Origin: Pseudoselenomonas ruminantium
GTDB taxonomy: Bacteria > Bacillota > Negativicutes > Selenomonadales > Selenomonadaceae
Reading direction: 5' to 3'
Length of the DNA stretch: 64,000 nucleotides
NCBI RefSeq assembly: GCF_900113715.1
Contig: NZ_FOQK01000006.1
Span: forward strand, 71,733 to 135,732
Of the stretch, positions 42,148 through 50,278 are shown in pieces. The notes under the pieces were generated by a model. The model searched no databases and had not been told where the DNA came from. It worked only from the letters and a program-made list of their open reading frames with translations. Every line of letters starts with the position of its first letter. Within the stretch, counting starts at the first letter, position 1. Both the position numbers and the translations under genes were made by a program.

Positions 42148-42936
42148 ATGATAATATATTATTATTCAACGACAGGCAATTCACTTTATGTGGCCAGAGA
42201 ATTGCAAAAATCTTTGCCAGACGTAGAGTTGCGGTCATTGGTGACTGCTGGGCAGGAAGAAGCACCAGTGGTTGATACTGACTGTGTGGGCTTTGTCTTT
42301 CCGATGCACTATTTTGGTCTGCCCTTGCAAGTGGAGGAGTTTTTACAAAAGCTGACGCTGGCAAATTCGCCGTATGTTTTTGCCGTTGCGACCTGCGGTG
42401 TGCCCTATTGGGGCACACCATTTATGGATATGGAAAAGATACTGGCGGCTAAGAATTGTCAGGTTCAGGCGAAATGGTATGTACGGCTGGTATCGAACTA
42501 CATTCCTTATCGGGACATTGCGGCTGACTGGCGAATAGCGATACGGGCATGGCTGGCGGAGAAGAAAATAAGGAAAATAGCCAAAGCTATTGCTGGCAGA
42601 GAGCATCATGATACCTGGCAGCTGCTCAAAAAATTCTGCCAGAGCTATCACGATAAATGGCAGGCCCAGCAGCAGTCGATAGATGAAAACTTCCAATGTG
42701 ACAAGGAGAAATGCACGGCTTGTGGATTATGCGAAAAAATCTGTCCCAGGGATAATATAAAACGCCCCAATGGTCAGCCTGTATGGCAGCATAAATGCGT
42801 AGAATGTCTGGGCTGCCTGCATATCTGTCCGGTCAAAGCTATTGACTATGGCGACATAACCAAGGGGCGTAAACGGTACAGGCATAAAGAGGTGAAAGCC
42901 GCAGATTTACTGCGTGGCATATCAGCAGCAAAGTGA
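42148..42936 (+). CDS. EFR1-family flavodoxin-ferredoxin fusion
   Basis: A 262-residue electron carrier. The N-terminal half is flavodoxin-like (YYYSTTGNSLYVAREL phosphate loop); the C-terminal part holds two 4Fe-4S motifs, CTACGLCEKICP and CVECLGCLHICP. EFR1 proteins are widespread in anaerobes and are thought to shuttle electrons between flavin and ferredoxin partners. AGGAGG stands before ATG 42148. Confidence 0.9.
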   Translation: MIIYYYSTTGNSLYVARELQKSLPDVELRSLVTAGQEEAPVVDTDCVGFVFPMHYFGLPLQVEEFLQKLTLANSPYVFAVATCGVPYWGTPFMDMEKILAAKNCQVQAKWYVRLVSNYIPYRDIAADWRIAIRAWLAEKKIRKIAKAIAGREHHDTWQLLKKFCQSYHDKWQAQQQSIDENFQCDKEKCTACGLCEKICPRDNIKRPNGQPVWQHKCVECLGCLHICPVKAIDYGDITKGRKRYRHKEVKAADLLRGISAAK

Positions 42937-42955
42937 GTGTATAAAGTTTGCAGTG

Positions 42956-43417
42956 TTATTCTGCGCAGCCCTGCTCGAGTTTTAGCAGGGCTTGTTTCAT
43001 TTCCAGGCCCCAGGCGTAACCAGTCAATGAGCCATTGCTGCCGATAACGCGGTGGCAGGGGATGAGGATGGCCAGGGGATTAGCACCTACAGCTTGGCCT
43101 GTTGCTTGCAGGGCACGTGGTTTACCGATAGCCTGGGCAATATCTTTGTAGGTAACTGTCTGTCCATAGGGGATTCGGGCAATTTGAGCCCAGACCTGCT
43201 TTTGAAAAGGTGTACCGGTAAGTTCATATGGCAGGGAAAAATCTGTACGCTTGCCGGCAAAGTATGCCTGCAACTGGGCATAGGCTTCGTCACTAAGGCA
43301 GGTGGGCTGATTTTTTTCGTCCTGTTGGGATACAAGGCTGATGTGGATAAGTGTTTCATTAGCTATGCCTGTTTTCAGCAGGCCGAATGGAGTTTGATAA
43401 AAAGCGTAAGTGGTCAT
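42956..43417 (-). CDS. ogt: Methylated-DNA-protein cysteine methyltransferase
   Basis: A 153-residue suicide repair protein that takes alkyl groups from O6-alkylguanine. The active-site motif IPCHRVIG is at about residues 117-124, and the N-terminal ribonuclease-like region is short. It is convergent with the EFR1 gene (19-bp gap). The start ATG is followed upstream by GGGAGAAC. Confidence 0.94.
   Translation of the reverse strand: MTTYAFYQTPFGLLKTGIANETLIHISLVSQQDEKNQPTCLSDEAYAQLQAYFAGKRTDFSLPYELTGTPFQKQVWAQIARIPYGQTVTYKDIAQAIGKPRALQATGQAVGANPLAILIPCHRVIGSNGSLTGYAWGLEMKQALLKLEQGCAE
42967..42996 (+). terminator. Hairpin inside the 3' end of ogt, usable by the EFR1 transcript
   Basis: A perfect 9-bp stem (42967-42975 with 42984-42992) followed by TGTTT. 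It lies within the ogt coding end, so it may serve the convergent + strand unit only weakly. Confidence 0.45.
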
Positions 43418-43450
43418 AATGTTCTCCCTGCTTTATGATGGATAAGAAAG

Positions 43451-43479
43451 TTAACAAAACAATACAAAAGTATTATAAT
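43451..43479 (+). promoter_or_regulatory. Promoter of the CocE-type hydrolase gene
   Basis: TTAACA (43451-43456), 17-bp spacer, TATAAT (43474-43479), 47 bp before the start codon. Confidence 0.72.
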
Positions 43480-43525
43480 GTATGATGGGAAAAAGATAAA
43501 TATCTGTAATATAGGGGGCCATAGA

Positions 43526-45448
43526 ATGAGGGGATCTATGCGTAAAATGTTTTGTCTGGGTTTGGCGGCTTTATCCATGGGGATAGCAGTGCCGGGAACA
43601 ATGGCGGCAGAAAAAGCAGCCATCAGCTTGCCACAGAAGATGGCCGGTGGTGAAACCGTAGAGGTTTATTATCGTAAAGGCTTGCCTGTTTCGGCAACGC
43701 GTGCCCGTGCCGCCGAATTAAAACAGGAAAAGATGGTTCTTAAAGCAGGTTCGATCCGCCGAGAGGGGTCCAAGCCGCTTACCTGCGATATTTTGTTTGA
43801 AAAGGATGTGCCGGTTACTTTGCGTGACGGCACGGTTATCTATACGGATATTTTCCGGCCGGCAGATGAGGCAAAGCATCCGGCCATCATGGCCTGGAGC
43901 CCTTACGGCAAGGAAATCGGCGGCCAATGGCTTGACGATGTGCCGGGACGGGCTGGTGTACCGCAGGCGGCAACTTCCGGCCTGGAAAAATTCGAAGCGC
44001 CGGACCCGGCCTATTGGGTGGCGCAGGGCTATGTCATCATCAATCCCGACAGCCGTGGGGCATACCATTCGGAGGGCAACTTAAACTATTGGGGCAGTCA
44101 GAATTCCCAGGATGGCTATGATACGATCGAGTGGGCAGCCAAGCAGCCTTGGAGTAATGGCAAAATAGGCATGTCGGGCAATTCCTGGCTGACGGTTTCG
44201 CAGTGGTTTATCGCAGGCGAGCAGCCGCCGCATTTAGCTGCCATTGCACCATGGGAGGGCTTTGTCGATCATTTCCGCGAAACGGCTAATCGCGGCGGCA
44301 TTCCGAATCCCGTATTCCCAGAGGGGATTTTTGAAACCTTTGCCAGCCAAAATTATATTGAGGACCAGCCGCGTATGGTGGTGACGCATACCTTGCTCGA
44401 TGCCTATTGGCAGGATAAGATCGCCAAACTGCAGAATATCCATATTCCGGCCTATGTGGTAGCCAGCTTCACCAATCCGGTGCATACACACGGTACCTTT
44501 GCCGGTTTCCGTCAGATTCCCAGTAAGGATAAATGGCTGCGTGTGCACAATACCAATGAGTGGGCTGACTATTATCAGCCGGAACATGTGGAAGATTTGC
44601 GCAAGTTCTTCGATCATTATTTAAAAGGCGTAGCCAATGACTGGGAAAAGACGCCGCGGGTGCGGCTATCGGTACTTGACCCTGGGCATAAAGATGTGGA
44701 GGACAGAGTCGAGCAGGAATTTCCTTTGGCCAGAACGCAGTATAAGAAATTATATCTGACTGGTCAACAGACTCTTAGCTGGGGAAAAGCGGCCCAGGAA
44801 CAGGTGGTCAGCTATGATACGCAGGCTGAGCGGCCTGCTGTCGATTTTGTACTGACCTTTGACCAGGATACGGAATTGACGGGCTATATGAACCTGCATA
44901 CGTATGTAGAGGCAGACGGTGCTGATGATATGGAACTGCAGGTTACGGTGCAAAAACTCGATAAGGATGGCAAGGTTATCGCTGACCCCATGACGCGTAT
45001 GCCCATCGTTTCCGAGGGTTATCTGCGTGTATCCCAGCGGGCCTTGGATAAGCAAAAATCCACGCCGGCTGAACCGGTCTTAAAACATACCCATGAGGAT
45101 TTACTGCAAAAAGGCGAGATTGTGCCGGTGGATATTGGCATCTGGCCCATGGGCATGAAATACCATGCCGGCGAAAAACTGCAGCTGACCATAGCGGCCT
45201 ACCAGCCGCCTAAGGCCGACAGTGTACCGCCGTTTGGTGTGGCAAAGATTGCTGTGCCTGAAAAGGGGTATACTTTTATGCCAGGCGAGAAGCCGGCCAT
45301 GAAAATCTTGGGCGGCAATCATACCGAAGTCACGCACCCGAATCTTGCGGTCAAGGCACCAGCCACACGCAATAAAGGGAAACACCTTATCCATGTGGGT
45401 GGCAAATATGACAGCTATCTGTTAGTGCCAGTCGTGCCAGAAAAGTAA
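43526..45448 (+). CDS. Exported CocE/NonD-family hydrolase (X-Pro dipeptidyl-peptidase S15 type)
   Basis: A 640-residue exported serine hydrolase. The signal peptide ends near TMAAE (about residue 26). The S15/CocE catalytic domain contains DSRGAYHSEG and the nucleophile region KIGMSGNSWLTVSQW; the X-Pro C-terminal jelly-roll domain (from about 430) begins near VDFVLTFDQDTE. Family members cleave esters, acylated amides or X-Pro peptides. Start ATG 43526 is 8 nt after GGGGG; ATG 43538 is an alternative. Confidence 0.9.
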   Translation: MRGSMRKMFCLGLAALSMGIAVPGTMAAEKAAISLPQKMAGGETVEVYYRKGLPVSATRARAAELKQEKMVLKAGSIRREGSKPLTCDILFEKDVPVTLRDGTVIYTDIFRPADEAKHPAIMAWSPYGKEIGGQWLDDVPGRAGVPQAATSGLEKFEAPDPAYWVAQGYVIINPDSRGAYHSEGNLNYWGSQNSQDGYDTIEWAAKQPWSNGKIGMSGNSWLTVSQWFIAGEQPPHLAAIAPWEGFVDHFRETANRGGIPNPVFPEGIFETFASQNYIEDQPRMVVTHTLLDAYWQDKIAKLQNIHIPAYVVASFTNPVHTHGTFAGFRQIPSKDKWLRVHNTNEWADYYQPEHVEDLRKFFDHYLKGVANDWEKTPRVRLSVLDPGHKDVEDRVEQEFPLARTQYKKLYLTGQQTLSWGKAAQEQVVSYDTQAERPAVDFVLTFDQDTELTGYMNLHTYVEADGADDMELQVTVQKLDKDGKVIADPMTRMPIVSEGYLRVSQRALDKQKSTPAEPVLKHTHEDLLQKGEIVPVDIGIWPMGMKYHAGEKLQLTIAAYQPPKADSVPPFGVAKIAVPEKGYTFMPGEKPAMKILGGNHTEVTHPNLAVKAPATRNKGKHLIHVGGKYDSYLLVPVVPEK

Positions 45449-45463
45449 GAAGAAAATACGTTA

Positions 45464-45500
45464 AAAATCCACGGGAGCATTGCTGCGCACCGTGGATTTT
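45464..45500 (+). terminator. Rho-independent terminator after the CocE-type gene
   Basis: A perfect 11-bp stem (45464-45474 with 45490-45500) with T-rich right end. Confidence 0.8.
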
Positions 45501-45661
45501 GCGGTGAAGTAAAGCCAGCCAGGGCAGGGCACAGAGATGATTGTGGCTTTGCCGCTGGACAGCAGCAAGACATGTCTGCTTTCAATACCACGGAAATAAA
45601 ACTTTTACAAAAAGATTGTAAAAAACCAAATGAAAGTTACATAGAGGTCACAAAGGGGCCG

Positions 45662-45667
45662 TATAAT
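45662..45667 (+). promoter_or_regulatory. -10 box of the rubrerythrin gene
   Basis: TATAAT at 45662-45667, 60 bp before the start; a possible TTACAT lies 19 bp upstream (45637-45642). No PerR-like palindrome was found. Confidence 0.45.
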
Positions 45668-45726
45668 CAAAAGCGTGTTATAGGTAGTCACGATTATGTG
45701 TATGATAGGATAAAGGAGAGAGTGAA

Positions 45727-46272
45727 ATGAGCTTACATGGTATCACGAAGGGAACCCCGCTGGAGAAAATGGCAGAAATGATGGCTTTGGGCGAAGCCAA
45801 GGGAACGATGATGTATTATACGCTGGCGCGTCTGGCTAAAGAGCAGGGGCTTGACGATGTGGCTGAGCAGTTTATCGAGGCGGCAAATCAGGAGGCTGTT
45901 CATGCCGGTTTCTATGCCACAGTAAACGGCATGCTGCCCAAGGATTTCTGGCAGCTCGTGCGCGGCTTGATGAGTGCAGAAACCAGCGGTGAAAAGAAGG
46001 TCAAGGCTATGGCCGATAAATTCCGCGAAGCAGGCCTTGTAGAAGCTGCCGATGAAATGGAAATCTTTGCCAAGCAGGAAGGCCATCATGGCGTTGTTTT
46101 GGCGAAGATTTTGGAAAAGCATTGCCCGGGCCTCTTAGAAGCTGCCGGCAAGAAAATCTATGTCTGCTCGGTCTGCGGCTATGAGCATGTCGGTGACTTG
46201 GAGGCGGAACCGGATGATTTTGCCTGCCCTCTCTGCGGTCAGCCGAAGAAGGTATTTAAGCTGAAGGATTGA
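45727..46272 (+). CDS. Rubrerythrin-family protein
   Basis: A 181-residue oxidative-stress protein. The N-terminal ferritin-like four-helix domain has glutamates in LGEAKGTMMYYTLA and EAANQEAVHAGFY and EGHHG for a di-iron site; the C-terminal rubredoxin-like domain has CSVCGYEH and CPLCGQPK. Rubrerythrins reduce hydrogen peroxide in anaerobes. AAAGGAGAG lies upstream. Confidence 0.93.
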   Translation: MSLHGITKGTPLEKMAEMMALGEAKGTMMYYTLARLAKEQGLDDVAEQFIEAANQEAVHAGFYATVNGMLPKDFWQLVRGLMSAETSGEKKVKAMADKFREAGLVEAADEMEIFAKQEGHHGVVLAKILEKHCPGLLEAAGKKIYVCSVCGYEHVGDLEAEPDDFACPLCGQPKKVFKLKD

Positions 46273-46280
46273 GGTGACTT

Positions 46281-46426
46281 TTGACTGTGACAGATCAGGA
46301 AGTAATTCAGGCGTTTCATATTATGTGGGACAATTTCCCCGAGCCGGTGACCATCACCCAGCGGAGCCGGGAAATCTCCACTTCAGCGTAGGCCGGGTGG
46401 CTGAGTATCAGGAAATCAAACGCTAA
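46281..46426 (+). pseudogene. Remnant of a PAS-like signalling protein
   Basis: TTG 46281, after GAGGTGA, gives 36 residues (QAFHIMWDNFPEPVTITQRSRE) that resemble the PAS-like N-terminus of some DUF-type regulators, ending at TAG 46389. A different frame continues to TAA 46424 (VAEYQEIKR), probably the original gene end after an internal deletion. Confidence 0.5.
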
Positions 46427-46469
46427 AAAATAGCCTGACAGGGCGCATAGCTTTGTCAGGCTATTTTTT
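46425..46469 (+). terminator. Rho-independent terminator
   Basis: A perfect 16-bp stem (46425-46440 with 46454-46469) with six A at the left and six T at the right end. Confidence 0.93.
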
Positions 46470-46545
46470 GCAGAGCAGGTAATCTTTGGCTGGTGTCGAA
46501 GAATACATTAAGTATTTGTGTATTGGTTGATGGGAGGATTTAACG

Positions 46546-47193
46546 ATGAAGAAAGTGATTGCTATAAATGGCAGCCCGCGGCGCAACGGCAATACGGCAG
46601 AACTCTTGCAGCAGGCCTTGCAGGGCGCGCAGGAGGCTGGTGCGGAAACGGAACTCATAAATCTCTACAGCCTGAACTTCAAAGGCTGTATCAGCTGTTT
46701 TTACTGCAAACGCAAGGACAAGGAGCATGGCACCTGCGCAATGAAGGACGATTTGACGCCGGTTATCGAACGCATCAAGGAAGCCGATGCCCTCATAATG
46801 GGTGTGCCGGTCTACTTTATGAATCTTTCTTCCGGCATGAGCGCCTTTATCGAGCGGCTGTTGTTTTCCAATTACATTTACAGCAACGAAATACCGACGG
46901 TATTTCCGAAGTCTCTGCCCAATGCCTTTATCTACACCATGAATATGACTGAGGAGCATGTCAAGCAGTTTGGCATGCGGGAAAAATTTGCCGTTCACGA
47001 AGGCTTTGCGAGCAAAATCCTGCGGGCGGAAACCAAGACGCTTTATGCGTACAATACGACCCAGTTTACCGACTATGACAAATATGAGTCTTCGATCTTC
47101 GATCCTAAGGCCAAAGCAGCCTATCGTGAGGAGATGTTTCCCCAGCAATGTGCAGCGGCTTATGAATTAGGGAAAAGTTTGCTTGAGCGCTAA
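46546..47193 (+). CDS. Flavodoxin family NAD(P)H-dependent oxidoreductase
   Basis: A 215-residue FMN-binding reductase: N-terminal INGSPRRNGNTAELLQ, cysteine motif CISCFYCKRK, flavin loop VPVYFMNLSSGMSAFIER. It resembles iron-sulfur flavoprotein-like and azoreductase-like proteins. It is alone in its unit after a strong terminator, with GGGAGG before ATG 46546. Confidence 0.9.
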   Translation: MKKVIAINGSPRRNGNTAELLQQALQGAQEAGAETELINLYSLNFKGCISCFYCKRKDKEHGTCAMKDDLTPVIERIKEADALIMGVPVYFMNLSSGMSAFIERLLFSNYIYSNEIPTVFPKSLPNAFIYTMNMTEEHVKQFGMREKFAVHEGFASKILRAETKTLYAYNTTQFTDYDKYESSIFDPKAKAAYREEMFPQQCAAAYELGKSLLER

Positions 47194-47334
47194 TTCCTAA
47201 ATGTGATTTCTTGCAAAGAACATTGTTCATGCCTTTTCTTTGGTGGTTGTGTATAGGAAAGATGGTGTATAAAAAAGTGACAAGGAAGAAGATAATTGCC
47301 ATAAGAATATAGGTCTTAAGAACAGGAGGTAACG

Positions 47335-47721
47335 ATGATGACCCCAAAAGCATCTTATCTTGAACATGCGGCAGTGACCGTGGCAGATATCGAATGGAGT
47401 CTGAATTTTTTTCAGACGGTACTGGGCATGACGGAGACAAGGCGTAAGGAAAAGGATGGCGTTTTACAGCAGGTATGGCTGAAAGGCGGCCTGCAGCTGG
47501 TGGCTGCTCCGGAAGATCCAGCAGCAGGACGGGGGCACCACTTAGGCATTGTGGTGCAGGATTTCAAGGCGGCTTTGCAGGAAATGCTGGCCTATGAAGG
47601 TGTACGTTCCTTGGAAGGGAAGCCGGAAAAATGGGTGAAGCTTCCCGATGGCCTGGTGTTGGAACTGTTTCAGGAAAAGCCGGGAGCCATTGAGAAAGTG
47701 TTGGATATCGAAGTGAAATAA
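47335..47721 (+). CDS. VOC-family (glyoxalase/dioxygenase fold) protein
   Basis: A 128-residue VOC protein with paired beta-alpha-beta-beta-beta modules. Candidate metal ligands are the histidine in YLEHAAVTV, the histidines in GRGHHLGIV, and the glutamate in LVLELFQEK, so lyase or isomerase activity is plausible. AGGAGG precedes two adjacent ATGs at 47335 and 47338; either may be used. Confidence 0.87.
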   Translation: MMTPKASYLEHAAVTVADIEWSLNFFQTVLGMTETRRKEKDGVLQQVWLKGGLQLVAAPEDPAAGRGHHLGIVVQDFKAALQEMLAYEGVRSLEGKPEKWVKLPDGLVLELFQEKPGAIEKVLDIEVK

Positions 47722-47731
47722 TGGGCGTAAA

Positions 47732-47781
47732 AAAAGCCATCCATAAGCCAGCTGATTAATCGGTGCTTATGGATGGCTTTT
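47732..47781. terminator. Bidirectional terminator between VOC and cupin genes
   Basis: A perfect 17-bp stem (47732-47748 with 47765-47781), A-rich left and T-rich right, between convergent genes. Confidence 0.92.
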
Positions 47782-47800
47782 GCTTATCGCAATAACGGAT

Positions 47801-48157
47801 TTACTGTTCTACTTCAGCGTCAGCTGCGGTGTATTCCTCCAGGGATTTTTCGCGTACCTGAATGCAGATATAGCTGATGCCTTCATCGGCAGACGCCGAG
47901 AATTGACGCCGTGCCGCCGGGGCGATGCGCAGCCAGTCACCGGCAGAAAGTTCTACGGTCTGCCCGTCAATTACAGCGGTGCCTTTGCCGGCCGTGATGA
48001 AGTAAATCTCCTCATTTTTCTTGTGGTAGTGTACAAAGGGAACACCGGCTCCGGCAGGCAGGTTGTTGACGCTGATTTCTGCTCCCGTCAGATTCAATTT
48101 GTCATGCAGCTCGGTTCTGGCATCGTTTGCCACACTGATTTTGCTGAAATTTGCCAT
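47801..48157 (-). CDS. Cupin-domain protein
   Basis: A 118-residue single-cupin protein. Cupin motif 1 reads PFVHYHKKNEEIYFITAG (His-His-Glu) and motif 2 follows DWLRIAPAARRQF, where the usual last histidine is replaced by arginine. Metal-dependent function is therefore uncertain. It is divergent from the Rrf2-type regulator, and both promoters share an 11-bp motif, so it is the likely target of that regulator. Confidence 0.88.
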   Translation of the reverse strand: MANFSKISVANDARTELHDKLNLTGAEISVNNLPAGAGVPFVHYHKKNEEIYFITAGKGTAVIDGQTVELSAGDWLRIAPAARRQFSASADEGISYICIQVREKSLEEYTAADAEVEQ

Positions 48158-48202
48158 GTTAAATTCCTCCTAAAACATTGTAACAACATCGCTTACAATG
48201 AG

Positions 48203-48231
48203 AGGATAACATTTTAGCGATGTAATGTCAA
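48203..48231 (-). promoter_or_regulatory. Promoter of the cupin gene with Rrf2-type motif
   Basis: On the minus strand TTGACA (48231-48226), 17-bp spacer and TATCCT (48208-48203). The + strand motif AGCGATGTAAT (48216-48226) lies between the boxes. Confidence 0.72.
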
Positions 48232-48298
48232 TGGTTACAATGAAGAATTTTATGAAGTTTTTGCAGTGGATGCCATAAAGGCATATCAGCAGGTAAGA

Positions 48299-48327
48299 TT
48301 GACATTTTATAAGTGATGTAATATGAT
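48299..48327 (+). promoter_or_regulatory. Promoter of the Rrf2 gene with shared motif
   Basis: TTGACA (48299-48304), 17-bp spacer, TATGAT (48322-48327). The motif AGTGATGTAAT (48312-48322), one base different from that in the cupin promoter, fills the end of the spacer. Confidence 0.75.
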
Positions 48328-48376
48328 AGGCTACAACCTTATATAGTAAGAAATAATGGTTTTAGGAGGTTCCTTC

Positions 48377-48820
48377 ATGCAGTTTTCATTTCGTCTGCCG
48401 GTAGCAACGCATATATTGCTTTGTATAGAACGGTTCAAGGATGAGTACAAGACCACATCGACTTTTTTGGCAGGCAGTGTCAATGTCAATCCCGTCATTA
48501 TTCGCAAGACATTAGGCCAGCTTAAAGCTGCAGGTCTCGTGGAAGTGGCGGCTGGTGTCGGTGGGGCAAAACTTACCAAAAGCCCGAAAGACATCACCTT
48601 GTGGGATGTCTTCCAGGCTGTGGAAGAAGACGAAGACTTATTTCATTTTCAGGAGAATCCCAATCCTGCCTGTCCTGTGGGGCGGAATATTCATGGGGTT
48701 TTGGGGGAACGGCTTGAAGATGTCAGACAACATATGCTGGCTGATTTCAAGAAGGTCACCCTTGCCGATTTGTTGGAATCTATTGCAGTGAAAGAAGCAG
48801 AACAGGAGAAAAATAAATGA
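48377..48820 (+). CDS. Rrf2-family transcriptional regulator (YwnA-like)
   Basis: A 147-residue winged-helix regulator: N-terminal FSFRLPVATHILLCIERF, recognition region TSTFLAGSVNVNPVIIRKTLGQL, wing AGVGGAKLTK. Only one cysteine is present in the region where IscR-type proteins hold three, so it probably senses something other than an iron-sulfur cluster. ATG 48377 follows TAGGAGG. It is likely to repress itself and the cupin gene. Confidence 0.91.
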   Translation: MQFSFRLPVATHILLCIERFKDEYKTTSTFLAGSVNVNPVIIRKTLGQLKAAGLVEVAAGVGGAKLTKSPKDITLWDVFQAVEEDEDLFHFQENPNPACPVGRNIHGVLGERLEDVRQHMLADFKKVTLADLLESIAVKEAEQEKNK

Positions 48821-48981
48821 TTGCCATAGCGGAATTAAAAACAGGTGTTATCTTCGGAGATAATAACACCTGCGAATATGTATATATGCCGGCCAGTGAA
48901 ATAGGCGTGGAAAATTCCCTGTGCGTTTACGAAAACAATGGGCAGCGGTCTGAAGACCGCCGCTTACCAAGCAGGCCGTAG
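48817..48981 (+). CDS. Possible 54-residue protein coupled to the Rrf2 gene
   Basis: ATG 48817 overlaps the regulator's TGA (ATGA) and has AGGAG 9 nt upstream. The frame (start MIAIAELKTGVIFGDNN) runs to TAG 48979. No family is recognised. The last 12 or so codons run antisense into a broken HAD gene, so the true protein may have been truncated by a deletion. A 10-bp inverted repeat (48842-48851 with 48863-48872) lies within it. Confidence 0.4.
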   Translation: MIAIAELKTGVIFGDNNTCEYVYMPASEIGVENSLCVYENNGQRSEDRRLPSRP

Positions 48982-49151
48982 TGCATGCCTTGAAAGGCGT
49001 CACGGTAGTCTGCAAGTTCCGCCAGGCCGCGTCCTGTGCCTACGACAACCTCGACACCGCGTTCCATCAACTGCTTAATAGCCGCTGTCGTCTCGTCAGG
49101 AATCTGTTTGGCAGAATAAAGCAAAGTTTCGTCCAAATCGTAGTCTGCGGC
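48927..49151 (-). pseudogene. N-terminal remnant of a HAD/Cof-type phosphatase
   Basis: The minus frame contains HAD motif I (DLDETLL), the segment IPDETTAAIKQLMERGVEVVVGTGRG with motif II-like region, then breaks off after about 55 residues and runs into unrelated sequence. No motif III or IV is present. The upstream part of the same frame is not HAD-like. Confidence 0.75.
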
Positions 49152-49235
49152 ACGCCGGAAATGGCAGCTGTAAGCAAGGAGAGCATTACGGGAGAATATA
49201 TCGCACGCGAAATGAAAAATTAGCATGAAATAAAT

Positions 49236-49274
49236 AATCCCCCATCCGCATGAAAACTTGCAGGATGGGGGATT
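49236..49274. terminator. Hairpin terminator
   Basis: A perfect 12-bp G+C-rich stem (49236-49247 with 49263-49274). It can end the minus-strand metallo-hydrolase transcript and may act in both directions. Confidence 0.72.
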
Positions 49275-49301
49275 CATTTTGCTTTGTTGGAGTTAGAGTC
49301 A

Positions 49302-50093
49302 TTAATACATTAAAGACTGTCCATCCGTTGGCATATCATAATTGGTCACATTACGTTCAGCAAGTTTGCCCTTTAGTGTATGGCGGGTAAGTGCGGCATG
49401 GGCCACATTGTCAAGATGTGTCAGATACAGTCTGGCGTTAGGCGCAGTCTTGGCAACGCAGTGGACATCTTCGGCATCCATGATGAGGCGACCATTTTCT
49501 ACCGTTTCGGCGGCGCAGCAGTTGAGTGCCACGATTTCCGGCTGCCAGCGTTTCAGCGTGTTGGCTACTGCCGGATACCAGACCGTATCCCCGGCCAGAT
49601 AAAAGATTTTTTCGGCGGCGCTTTCAAACATCACGCCCATGGCATCACCACAGGGATTTACCGTGCCATGGAGGGCGGGTACCTTGGTCAGCTTTGCCGG
49701 ACCAAACAGCATGCCAGTTTCGGATAGTACGGTCACATCGCGGAAGCCGGATTTTTGGAATACAGCGGCATCTGCTTCGTTTTGGCAGATTACAGGCACA
49801 TTCTTGTCTAAAGGAGCGCCCACAGTACCATCCATGGACATATCGATGTGGTCGGGATGGATATGCGTTACCAGATAATAATCGACGCCGGCGAGGATTT
49901 CTTTTATCGGCATGGGCAGGTCATAGAAGGGCATGGGCAAATGCTCCTTCATTTCATCCGGTACATGATAAGGTCTGCCGGGAACATCGATGAAGGAAAA
50001 CTGATGCTTGGGCATCAGCCACGGGTCAATCAGAAACGTTTTGCCGGCATATTCAAGGCGGTTGGTGGCATTGCGGATTTGCGTCAATTTCAT
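49302..50093 (-). CDS. MBL-fold metallo-hydrolase (UlaG-like)
   Basis: A 263-residue metallo-beta-lactamase-fold enzyme. The metal motif THIHPDHID (HxHxDH) is at about residues 77-85, further ligands in LHGTVNP and AGDTVWYP. Resembles UlaG-type hydrolases; substrate unknown. ATG 50093 is 8 nt after AAGGAG; an ATG at 50099 is too close to it. It is divergent from a LysR gene across a long palindrome. Confidence 0.9.
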   Translation of the reverse strand: MKLTQIRNATNRLEYAGKTFLIDPWLMPKHQFSFIDVPGRPYHVPDEMKEHLPMPFYDLPMPIKEILAGVDYYLVTHIHPDHIDMSMDGTVGAPLDKNVPVICQNEADAAVFQKSGFRDVTVLSETGMLFGPAKLTKVPALHGTVNPCGDAMGVMFESAAEKIFYLAGDTVWYPAVANTLKRWQPEIVALNCCAAETVENGRLIMDAEDVHCVAKTAPNARLYLTHLDNVAHAALTRHTLKGKLAERNVTNYDMPTDGQSLMY

Positions 50094-50126
50094 GGTCATG
50101 TCTCCTTTTCGTAACTCCTGAATTGC

Positions 50127-50171
50127 GCTAGTGTGCCATCTGGTCGATTGTCAACCAGACGGCACACTAGC
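50127..50171. promoter_or_regulatory. 18-bp imperfect inverted repeat between divergent MBL and LysR genes
   Basis: Arms 50127-50144 and 50154-50171 pair with a single mismatch; the 9-bp loop with the adjacent base holds a minus-strand -35-like TTGACA. No T tract follows. Its place between divergent genes suggests a regulator binding site, most likely for the LysR product. Confidence 0.55.
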
Positions 50172-50278
50172 TATGTTATACTTCTAGTATAGTGCCCATG
50201 CCGAGGCACAACAAGCAAAGATATTCTCTTTTGACGCAACTTATTGGTTGCTATAAAATGAATAGGAGGGGGGATCGG

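Noticed and set aside
46507..46526. AAGTATTTGTGTATTG-like sequence before the flavodoxin gene at 46546, similar to the LysR 14-mer
   Set aside because: Several mismatches and no -10 box at the spacing found in the two convincing sites.
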